Assembly: GCF_000878195.1 (NCBI RefSeq)
Contig: NZ_JXST01000002.1
Location: forward strand, 1-64,000
Source of the DNA: Mycolicibacterium llatzerense
Lineage (GTDB): Bacteria > Actinomycetota > Actinomycetes > Mycobacteriales > Mycobacteriaceae
Direction of reading: 5' to 3'
DNA: 64,000 nt
Under the pieces are notes generated by a model, which saw only the letters and a program-made list of their open reading frames with translations, did no database searches and was not told the origin of the DNA. The position numbers and the translations under genes are program-made. Within the stretch, counting starts at the first letter, position 1; each line of letters starts with the position of its first letter. This document shows, one piece after another, positions 52,831-61,240 of the stretch.

Positions 52831-55800
52831 ATGACTGACGTGACGACGAAACGGAAAGTTTCGGCATACGAACTGCTGGATATCCGGGAGCGGCAGTGGC
52901 GCGCGCGGGCAGAGGCAGTTTCGCTCGCTGCCGAGACGCTGGACGAAATCCCCGCTCCACGCCGAGAGAAGGCGCTCGAAGCGTTTGGGCGATTGCTGTC
53001 CAAGCAGGGTCCAGGCGCTGCGCGTGACCGAATGCTTCGGCGGTGGCCTGCCGTCCATGTGCTTGCGACTGCGGGCGTAGCAGCCGATCACTATGAGCGG
53101 GGGACATTCTGGCCCAAGCTGGTTTCGATTGTCGGCATAGACCCGGACCCTGAGTTTCAGAAGCATTGGGGCGAGGCGTTCTTGGATAATCTTCGAAAGC
53201 TCCAACTTCCGGCCTTCGAGAATGACGGCGATGCAGGTACCAGGTACGTCGGTCGGATTCTCCTCCACGCGGGAATGCCGACGTATTGCCTCGATGACTT
53301 CTTCAAAATCCTTTCATGGAAGCGAAGCAGCACCACAGGTTTGACGCCGCAAGAGTTCATTTCCTGGGCTGCTGAGAAAGCCGCCGGCTCGGGTTTCAAG
53401 AGCGTTGACATGCCCGTGCAACGGTTCGTCCGTTACGGCGATGAGTTCGCGGTCGACGTCGTTGAACGTTCGTTCGAGCTGCTTGACGCGGTCGCGTTGG
53501 GTGCGTCCGCCGAGGATGTTGCATTGCCACAGCGTTTTTGGGAAGTGGCTCGTGAGTTTCACGACAAGCGAGGCATCACGCGCGTTGCTGACCACGGCGC
53601 GGGTGAAGCAACAACCAGCCTGCGGCCGCGACTAGTTCTCGATCCATTCGGGCAGGGTTTGCTGCTCAGGCTGCCTCCAGTAGGTGACGCGCCTGATGGA
53701 AAGGCTGTCTGGCTTGTTGCGCTCGGCGAGGAAGTGCAGCGAGTTGCAACCGAATCGCTCTGGCCGGGATCTCATGAGCCTGCACCACAGACCGATGTAG
53801 CAGTCGGCAAGCCAGTGCGCTCAGCCTCGGTGGCTCTTGCCGGACGCGAGGATCTTCAGCTTCCGATGATGGTCGTGGACGACAGGGATCCGTTACTCGC
53901 TTTTGGCGAGGACTGTGAGTTGATTCCGGCCAGCATGCCGATGCCGGCAGCGAAGGTCTGGCTCCTGTATCCAGGCAGCCTGGACGATCTCAAGGCGTCT
54001 GGAAAATTCCGGGTCGGCATTGAGAGTCCGTTGCCGCCAGGGTGGGATGGATTTTGCTTGCTGCAGGCCGATCTCTCGGAAGCGGATGACATATCGATCG
54101 GCGGCAGCACGCGTAGTGTGCGGAAGTTGGCGGCGGCGCGAATCGACACCGCGGATCCCGTTCGCGGTATCCGGACGAGCTCTGGGCTACCGGTCATCGC
54201 GACCTTGCCGCAGATCCGAATTCCAGCAGGCATGACCAATGCCGACTGGGACATGTCCCTGTTGGATAGCGCCGGCGATGTGATTACTCGTCAACGAGTG
54301 TCTGGAACTGAAGACCCGAATACATTGTGGGACAAGCTACCTCGACCCATCATCGGCACATTCACCTTACGAATTCGAGGCCCGTGGGGGCGCGGGGCCA
54401 GCAGGAATTTCACCATCGTTGAGGGCCTGTCGTTGTCGATGACCCCGCCTTGGCGGCGGTTCGTTCCAGCCGGACTTCTGCCGTGCTCGGTCACGGTCCA
54501 GGCTGCTGACGGCGTTGAATTATCGTGGACGCAAATCGAATTCGGTGAGCGCGACCGCGAACATCGGCTTAGAGTTGGCGTGGGCGGCGAATTTCGGTCG
54601 TTGGTCGTTTCGCCTCCGCACATGACAGTCGCCTACCAGTCGGTGAACTTATCGATCAATCCATCGGTTCGGCCGTTGTCCCTCATATGCGAAGACTTGC
54701 GGGAGCACGGAGGCCAGTTAGTGCTCGACGTAGGTTCAGCGGCTGAGCCTGTGCTGCATGTCTTTTCGAACCATCACATGGTTCAAACGCTGTCAGCGCA
54801 CAGTAGTCGCGTTGGCGTGTACCGATTCAACCTGGCTGAGATTGCCGACACACTCGCGGATCACCCGCACGTTAGTTTGGCTTTGAGTAATGACGGTGAG
54901 CTTGTTGTTGCGACGTTGAGGCCGCGAACACTCTTCACCGGCATTGAACTGAGTGGGCGCGAGCTTGAACTCACCGACTGCGTGAATGTCGACGGCCTAA
55001 GTACGTATTTGTTCGCCACCCGTGCACCATGGCGCGATCCTGCTTGTGTTCCAGTTACCGACGGTCGAGTTAGGTTGCCGGACTGGCTAGTTGACGCCGG
55101 ACCGATTCGTGTGATGGCTCGAATCGAAGACCCATGGGTTCCGTTGCCGCCGCCGGAGTGGCCTCAGCCTGGCCAATCCAGGCTGGTCGAAGCAGAAGGA
55201 TGGGTTGGTGGCGGCGATGCAGAGGAAACCGCGATCTCGATGTTCCTGGCTGGTGACGCGTCACAAGGCGTAGAGGTCATCGACTTCGCACGGCTATGGA
55301 CCGCGAGGGCGTTACTGCCGAACTTGGGCCTCGGCGCTCGGATCAGAGAAGTCTCCGATGCGATTGATACCGAGGTTTATGCCAACCCGGCGGAGGCATT
55401 GGCTGCGCTTACTGGCTCTGAGGCCCCTAGCGAAGCGATTCCGTCATTGATGGTGCGCTCTGGTCTCGCATGGGCGAATTTGGCTGACGCGCACGCGGAC
55501 TCAGCTCCTCCGTGGACGGTGCGTGGTGCACTTCCGGCGGCATTGCTGTCAGCAGCAGACTCTCTGTGGTCCGATGACGAGATTGACGCCGCTGTCGGAG
55601 TCTGCGGTGACGCCGTCACCGGGTTGTTGGATGGCGACGACCCGTATGCGAGTGCCGGACGCATCGACGAGTCAGCTGAGCTTTTGGACCAAAACTCGGC
55701 TCTGCGTGAGCAGTTCATCAGGGCGGCGGGTCTAGTCCCACAGGGCCTGCTGTCCGCGGATTCCCGGGTCCTTGCGGTGATGGATCTCGTTGCGCAGCGT

Positions 55801-56148
55801 CGAGATCCGCGTCTTGAATGGTTAATGCGACATGCACGCAACGTTTTGACGGAAGCCGAGCGGCTGATCCGGATGATTGGTGATGAGGCAACGCAGAAGG
55901 CGTTTGATGCGCGCCAACATCACTCGAGAGTAGACGGATGGCGTGTCGTTCCTGCGATCTCGATGGCTCTGGCACTCGCAGCCAGACACGCTTCGCGTGG
56001 CCATGCTGATGCGCTTCGCTGGATGCAACGTGAACAACGCGCGTGGGAGAGCCTTGCTGCGGTCGTGCCTCAGCTAGTCACTATCGATTTGATCATCGCG
56101 GAGCTCGTCGTAGGGCGTCGCGCACAGGAAGCAGAGACATCAGAATGA
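52831..56148 (+). CDS. Large island protein of unknown fold (DruH-like candidate)
   Basis: 1105 residues, soluble, no signal peptide or recognised catalytic motif. The N-terminal third is helical with HVLATAGVAADHYERGTFWP and HAGMPTYCLDDFFKILSWKR; the middle (about 350-760) is beta-rich with Ig-like strands such as GTFTLRIRGPWGRG; the end is helical (VPAISMALALAARHASRGHAD). It overlaps the next gene by ATGA. Large proteins without known domains paired with a DUF1998 helicase occur as DruH in Druantia type III; the pairing, size and order fit, but sequence homology cannot be verified here. Codon use is less GC-biased than in core genes. Confidence 0.75.
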   Translation: MTDVTTKRKVSAYELLDIRERQWRARAEAVSLAAETLDEIPAPRREKALEAFGRLLSKQGPGAARDRMLRRWPAVHVLATAGVAADHYERGTFWPKLVSIVGIDPDPEFQKHWGEAFLDNLRKLQLPAFENDGDAGTRYVGRILLHAGMPTYCLDDFFKILSWKRSSTTGLTPQEFISWAAEKAAGSGFKSVDMPVQRFVRYGDEFAVDVVERSFELLDAVALGASAEDVALPQRFWEVAREFHDKRGITRVADHGAGEATTSLRPRLVLDPFGQGLLLRLPPVGDAPDGKAVWLVALGEEVQRVATESLWPGSHEPAPQTDVAVGKPVRSASVALAGREDLQLPMMVVDDRDPLLAFGEDCELIPASMPMPAAKVWLLYPGSLDDLKASGKFRVGIESPLPPGWDGFCLLQADLSEADDISIGGSTRSVRKLAAARIDTADPVRGIRTSSGLPVIATLPQIRIPAGMTNADWDMSLLDSAGDVITRQRVSGTEDPNTLWDKLPRPIIGTFTLRIRGPWGRGASRNFTIVEGLSLSMTPPWRRFVPAGLLPCSVTVQAADGVELSWTQIEFGERDREHRLRVGVGGEFRSLVVSPPHMTVAYQSVNLSINPSVRPLSLICEDLREHGGQLVLDVGSAAEPVLHVFSNHHMVQTLSAHSSRVGVYRFNLAEIADTLADHPHVSLALSNDGELVVATLRPRTLFTGIELSGRELELTDCVNVDGLSTYLFATRAPWRDPACVPVTDGRVRLPDWLVDAGPIRVMARIEDPWVPLPPPEWPQPGQSRLVEAEGWVGGGDAEETAISMFLAGDASQGVEVIDFARLWTARALLPNLGLGARIREVSDAIDTEVYANPAEALAALTGSEAPSEAIPSLMVRSGLAWANLADAHADSAPPWTVRGALPAALLSAADSLWSDDEIDAAVGVCGDAVTGLLDGDDPYASAGRIDESAELLDQNSALREQFIRAAGLVPQGLLSADSRVLAVMDLVAQRRDPRLEWLMRHARNVLTEAERLIRMIGDEATQKAFDARQHHSRVDGWRVVPAISMALALAARHASRGHADALRWMQREQRAWESLAAVVPQLVTIDLIIAELVVGRRAQEAETSE

Positions 56149-59100
56149 CCAACAGCATCGATGCAGTATCGACTTCCGAGGCGATCAAGGCGACCTATCG
56201 TCGCTACTTGTCATCGCTTCTTGCCGTGAGAGATCCGAAGGTCGACGCTGCGCTTCGCGAAGCCATCGACGGTACCGACATGCTTGACAAGGGTCCGTAC
56301 CTAGAAGCGACACCGCCGTACGCGCCAGGAAAGTCCGCACGCGCCCTCATCTCGGAAGGCGTTCTCGCGCCGAGTTTCGCCGACTTGGCCAGTGACGCCT
56401 TGCCGTTGGACCGGCCGTTGTATGTACATCAGGAGCAGGCGGTCCGCAAGGTCGCAGACGGACGAAACATCCTGGTGGCGACGGGAACTGGCTCCGGTAA
56501 GACCGAGTCATTCTTGTTCCCGATTCTCGACAGCTTGGTCCGAGAACGAGAGCAAGGCACTCTGGGCCCGGGGGTGCGAGCGCTGCTGCTCTACCCAATG
56601 AACGCCTTGGCTAACGACCAGATGAAGCGCCTACGTAGCCTGCTGGCCAATTGCCCCGACATCACTTTTGGGCGTTACACGGGCGAGACTGAGACTGACC
56701 CACGTAAGGCCCGAGAGTTGTTCGCAGAGTTGAACATAGACGAGCCTCTGCTACCCAACGAAATCCTGAGCCGGCAGGAGATGCGGGAGCGTCCGCCGCA
56801 TCTGCTGCTCACCAACTACGCGATGCTCGAATACTTGCTACTGCGTCCGCTCGATATGGACTTGTTCGCCATCGGCGATGAATCCAAGTGGCGCTTCCTC
56901 GTAGTCGATGAAGCGCATGTCTACGACGGGACTCAAGGTGCGGAGATCGCGATGCTACTGCGTCGTGTTCGCGACCGAGTTGCACCCGATGGGGCGATTC
57001 AGTGCATCGCCACATCGGCCACAGTGGGTAGTGATTCGGATCCGAGTGCCGTGACTCGATTTGCTTCGAACCTCTTTGGTGAAGATTTCGCGTGGGATCC
57101 GAATAACTCTCGCAACCAAGACATCGTTATGGCTCGGCGTGTCGATGCACCGACTGGACCGTACTGGGGTCCATTGAGCGCGGCCGACTATGTTGCACTT
57201 GCAGCTGAGTCCGACGTCGATGCGGCAGTACTAGCGGCAGCGGGCAAAGGTGGATGGCTGCGGGCCGAAGACAGCGAGATGACCGCAGCCACAGCGCTTT
57301 CCCACGAGAAGTCGCTCGCGCTGATGCGGTCCACGCTTGCTAATGGCCCTCAAACATTCAGTCGGGTGGCGACAGCGACCTTTGGCAACTCAGTGAATAG
57401 CGAAGCAGGACTCGCGGCAATGGTGGACCTCGCCAGCTCACTGAAGGAGCGAGACCAGACCACTCCATTGTCGGCCCGCTATCACCTGTTTCTCAGAGCG
57501 ACGGAGGGCGCCTTCAGCTGCCTCTCGTCGAAGGGGCCGCATGTCCAGTTGGCGCGGCACTCGGTCTGCCCTGAGACGGGATGCGAGGCACCCGTATTCG
57601 AGATCGGGTCGTGCAAGCGATGCGGCGCAGTCCATGTCTATGGCACGCCGACACCGGAAAACGGAGCAATCTACTTGCGGCCGAGAAAGGCTGGCAGCAA
57701 GGGGATTTGGCTTGTTCTTGGTGACCATGACGGGCTTACCGACGAAGACGAGGAAGCCGTAGTTGATGACCTCGACGAGGTCTCAGCCGACGGGGCGAAG
57801 CTGTGTACACACTGCGGTGTATTGGCGACGGCCGACGCGCAAGCGTGCGGCGGCTGCGGTGCTGCGGAGATGCGGTCGGTTCGCAAGCTCAAGCAGCGGG
57901 GCGACGAGATCGCGGGTTGCCTTGTCTGTGGGGCGCGCGGGACAGGCACTGTCCGTGTTTTCGAGACAGGGTCCGATGCCAGTGGTGCCGTTGTCACGAC
58001 GGCGTTGTACCAAAACCTTCCGGTTGCAGACGATTCGCATGGTGCGCTGTCGCCGGGCGAGGGGCGAAAGCTGCTAGCTTTCAGCGACAGTCGACAGGCA
58101 GCGGCGTATTTTGCTCCCTACCTTGGAGATTCGTATGCGCGACTTCAACGGCGGCGTCTGATTTCGCAGGGCATGCTTGCGGCCCATGCTGATGAAGAGC
58201 CGGTCGGCATCGAAGACGTCGTGTTCAAAACACGCGCGAAGGCGACCACGGTGAAGCATTTCCCGACTCGAATGACCGCGCAGCAATCAAGCAGGGTTGT
58301 CGCGCCGTGGGTTATGGCCGAGGTGCTAGCGACAGATGATCGGCAATCGCTTGAGGGGCTTGGGCTTATCAGCGTGACGCTTGACCGAGACCCACGCTGG
58401 CCAGCTCCTGGGCCGCTACTTCAACTGGGGCTTACCGAAGATGAAGCATGGTCCTTCATTCAGGAGTTAGTCAGGACCTTGCGCCAGCAAGGCGCGGTGA
58501 CCATGCCGGAAGACGTTGCACCGAATGATGAGATTTTCGCTCCACGCTTGGGGCCGATCCGTGTTCGCGGCGAAGCGCCGGAAGCGATACGAAAAGTGCT
58601 GTCCTGGATGCCCGGAAGGGGAACGAACCGCCGCGTTGACTATGTCCGCCGTGTCCTCGCCAAGCTGGGTAGTGCAGCTGATGCAGAAGTGCTGCTGAAA
58701 GGCGTCTGGGAGTTTCTTCGAAGAAAAGAGACTCCGGTTGATTGGCTGACCTCGTCAACGGAATCTGGCCTGGGACAGGTCTACCAAATTGATCATGAGT
58801 GCCTACGGCTGCGATGGGCAACTGGCGATGCGCCGGTCTATCAATGCGGAACGTGTAGGCGCACAGCCCCATTCTCCGTCTGTGGCGTGTGCCCTGCTCT
58901 TGGGTGCGAGGGTGCGCTTGAAGTGTTTGTGCCGCCGCCGTTGGGGCAGGACCGTGATCACTACCGGACGCTTTATCGTTCGATGAACGCAGTGCCTATG
59001 ACGGCGAAAGAGCATACAGCCCAATGGGTTAACACCGAGGCGGCGGCTATTCAGCACCAGTTCGTCCGTGGCGAGATCAACGCGCTGTCCTGTTCGACGA

Positions 59101-61148
59101 CATTTGAACTCGGTGTCGATGTTGGTGAGTTGCAGGCGGTGATGCTGCGGAACATGCCGCCGAGCACTGCCAACTATCTCCAACGCGCAGGCCGTGCCGG
59201 TCGGCGAGCAGGTGCAGCGGCTCTGGTGGTTACTTATGCCATGCGGCGATCGCATGACCTCACCCGGTTCAACGAACCTGAGGTGATGATCTCAGGCCAG
59301 GTGCGTGCACCCTACGTTCCGCTCGACAACGAGAGAATCGACCGCAGGCACGCCCATTCGGTTGCTATGGCCGCGTTCTTTCGATGGCTTTTCAAAACAA
59401 CTGGCCGGATTGACCGCAGAGCCGGTGAGTTCTTTCTCGAACAGGACGGAAACGAGCCGTCAGTCAACCTCGTCAACGGGTTCCTCTCGCCGGTTCCAAC
59501 CGAGGTCACGGAGGCGTTGCAGCGGGTCCTTCCTTCCGGCGTCGCAGCGGAACTGGATCTCGCTGGCGGTGGCTGGGCGACAGCCCTTGTGGTCCACCTG
59601 GAGAAGGTCCGAGAAGAGCTTGCAGAAGACGTCAAGACGATGCGGGAGTTGGAGCTGAAGGCGTCCGCCGACGGCAAACACACTCTGGCTCAGCGCTACC
59701 AGAAGGTTGGCAATACGCTCAGGGAGCGCGACCTACTCGGGTATCTGGGTAATCGAAATGTACTGCCTAAGTATGGATTTCCTGTTGATTCGGTGGAGTT
59801 GCGCACGGATTTTGGGACGGGTAAGTCTAAAGGCGGTCTACTCGATCTCACCAGGGACTTATCTCAGGCGATATACGAATACGCGCCGGGCGGGGAAATC
59901 GTAGCAGGGGGCAGTCTTTGGGTGTCGCGTGGTATTTACCGGCTCCCCGGCCGCGACCTGCAGGAGTACTTCTATTACATCTGCAAACGGTGTGGCGGGT
60001 TCCGTTATGGCATCGAATCTGCCGAGCAGTCGTGCCAGCACTGCGGACAAGTCGCCGATACCGTTGCTCGTACGGTTACGGTCCCGGAGTTTGGCTTCGT
60101 AGCGGCTCCCGATCCCGGTAAGCCGGGACCGCGGCCTCCTAGGCGTTCCTGGGGTGGCGCTGTTCACGTCCTGGCTGAACCCCCCGAAGCTCGCACTTAC
60201 ACAAGGCAATTGAGTGGAGGGTCAATCGCAGTAAAGGCCGGCCCGCGCGGACGACTCATCGCCCTGGCCGACGGGCCGAGTGGTATGGGCTTCTGGGTGT
60301 GCGACTGGTGCGGCCACGGGTCAGCCCGAGTTGCAAGCCCTAAGAAACCGCCGAGGCATAACCATCTGCTCAAGAACCAGCCATGCCCAGGGCATCAACG
60401 CCTGCTTGACCTTGGACACACGTACGAGACAGACCTTCTCTCGATCGACGTCAACGTCTTTGGAGCTCATGCTGGCCAATCCACCTGGCTCTCAGTGATG
60501 TATGCGATTGTTGAAGCGGCATCGGAGCTCCTGGAGATCGCTCGCGACGACATAGGTGGGTCGCTAACACCTGTTGGTGCCGACCGGTGGGCGATCACGC
60601 TTTTTGATGCTGTGCCTGGAGGCGCGGGACACGTACTTCAGGTTGAGGCGAATCTTGAGCGGGTCCTCCAACTGGCACTCAGACGCGTGAGTGACTGTGA
60701 GTGCGGTCCAGAGACCTCTTGTTACGGCTGCCTGCGCAGCTATCAGAATCAGCGTGATCATGATGATCTGTCTCGGGGCGCAGCGGCGAGTGTCCTCTGT
60801 CGGTTGATCGATGACATAGAGATGTCCGACATTCCGGACGTCGATATCGAGGTCATTCCTGACGTGATACCTCAAGACTGGGTTTACCTGTACGAATCTG
60901 CATTTGGCTCCGAGCGCGACCTATTGGTTGCTCTAGCAGAGGCAGACGTGACAAGGCCCGAGCTGGGGTTCGAGAGCGCCGGCGGGATTCCGATCGCTAT
61001 TGCCTGGCCTGACCGGTTGATCGCAGTGGACTACGCGCTGGACGCCAACGACCGAGACGAACTCAAAAAGGACGGGTGGACTGTCTACCCGCTGGAAAAG
61101 TTGATCGACGGAAAGAGTCCAGTCTCCATCCAGCATGCCGGTTCATAG
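56145..61148 (+). CDS. DEAH-box helicase with zinc ribbons and DUF1998 domain (DruE/DrmA-B-like)
   Basis: 1667 residues. Helicase domain 1: Walker A in VATGTGSGKTESF (111-123), DEAH in VVDEAHVYDG (~255) and CIATSATVGS. Domain 2: ALSCSTTFELGVDVGELQ and NYLQRAGRAGRR (~1012). Between and after are many CxxC knuckles: CKRCGAVH, CTHCGVLA, CGGCG, CLVCG, CGTCRRT, CKRCGGF, CQHCGQ, CDWCGHG. DUF1998 (about 1470-1545) ends SCYGCLRSYQNQRDHDDLSRG. The last ~90 residues resemble a degenerate PD-(D/E)XK fold. Similar helicases are DruE, MrfA and the DrmA/DrmB pair of DISARM. ATG 56145 overlaps the upstream stop. Probably acts on phage DNA with its neighbours. Confidence 0.88.
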   Translation: MTNSIDAVSTSEAIKATYRRYLSSLLAVRDPKVDAALREAIDGTDMLDKGPYLEATPPYAPGKSARALISEGVLAPSFADLASDALPLDRPLYVHQEQAVRKVADGRNILVATGTGSGKTESFLFPILDSLVREREQGTLGPGVRALLLYPMNALANDQMKRLRSLLANCPDITFGRYTGETETDPRKARELFAELNIDEPLLPNEILSRQEMRERPPHLLLTNYAMLEYLLLRPLDMDLFAIGDESKWRFLVVDEAHVYDGTQGAEIAMLLRRVRDRVAPDGAIQCIATSATVGSDSDPSAVTRFASNLFGEDFAWDPNNSRNQDIVMARRVDAPTGPYWGPLSAADYVALAAESDVDAAVLAAAGKGGWLRAEDSEMTAATALSHEKSLALMRSTLANGPQTFSRVATATFGNSVNSEAGLAAMVDLASSLKERDQTTPLSARYHLFLRATEGAFSCLSSKGPHVQLARHSVCPETGCEAPVFEIGSCKRCGAVHVYGTPTPENGAIYLRPRKAGSKGIWLVLGDHDGLTDEDEEAVVDDLDEVSADGAKLCTHCGVLATADAQACGGCGAAEMRSVRKLKQRGDEIAGCLVCGARGTGTVRVFETGSDASGAVVTTALYQNLPVADDSHGALSPGEGRKLLAFSDSRQAAAYFAPYLGDSYARLQRRRLISQGMLAAHADEEPVGIEDVVFKTRAKATTVKHFPTRMTAQQSSRVVAPWVMAEVLATDDRQSLEGLGLISVTLDRDPRWPAPGPLLQLGLTEDEAWSFIQELVRTLRQQGAVTMPEDVAPNDEIFAPRLGPIRVRGEAPEAIRKVLSWMPGRGTNRRVDYVRRVLAKLGSAADAEVLLKGVWEFLRRKETPVDWLTSSTESGLGQVYQIDHECLRLRWATGDAPVYQCGTCRRTAPFSVCGVCPALGCEGALEVFVPPPLGQDRDHYRTLYRSMNAVPMTAKEHTAQWVNTEAAAIQHQFVRGEINALSCSTTFELGVDVGELQAVMLRNMPPSTANYLQRAGRAGRRAGAAALVVTYAMRRSHDLTRFNEPEVMISGQVRAPYVPLDNERIDRRHAHSVAMAAFFRWLFKTTGRIDRRAGEFFLEQDGNEPSVNLVNGFLSPVPTEVTEALQRVLPSGVAAELDLAGGGWATALVVHLEKVREELAEDVKTMRELELKASADGKHTLAQRYQKVGNTLRERDLLGYLGNRNVLPKYGFPVDSVELRTDFGTGKSKGGLLDLTRDLSQAIYEYAPGGEIVAGGSLWVSRGIYRLPGRDLQEYFYYICKRCGGFRYGIESAEQSCQHCGQVADTVARTVTVPEFGFVAAPDPGKPGPRPPRRSWGGAVHVLAEPPEARTYTRQLSGGSIAVKAGPRGRLIALADGPSGMGFWVCDWCGHGSARVASPKKPPRHNHLLKNQPCPGHQRLLDLGHTYETDLLSIDVNVFGAHAGQSTWLSVMYAIVEAASELLEIARDDIGGSLTPVGADRWAITLFDAVPGGAGHVLQVEANLERVLQLALRRVSDCECGPETSCYGCLRSYQNQRDHDDLSRGAAASVLCRLIDDIEMSDIPDVDIEVIPDVIPQDWVYLYESAFGSERDLLVALAEADVTRPELGFESAGGIPIAIAWPDRLIAVDYALDANDRDELKKDGWTVYPLEKLIDGKSPVSIQHAGS

Positions 61149-61240
61149 GAACCTTGGATTGATCAAGAGCGGCTGGCTAAGGTCACAAATGGAGGGATCG
61201 ACCGGGAGGGTGGTTCAAACGGCTAGTCGGTGGGCGCGCT

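Noticed and set aside
52564..52838. Two overlapping short plus-strand frames before the 1105-residue gene
   Set aside because: No ribosome-binding sites, odd composition (many Arg, Trp and Cys), and overlap with each other; more likely leader or promoter DNA.
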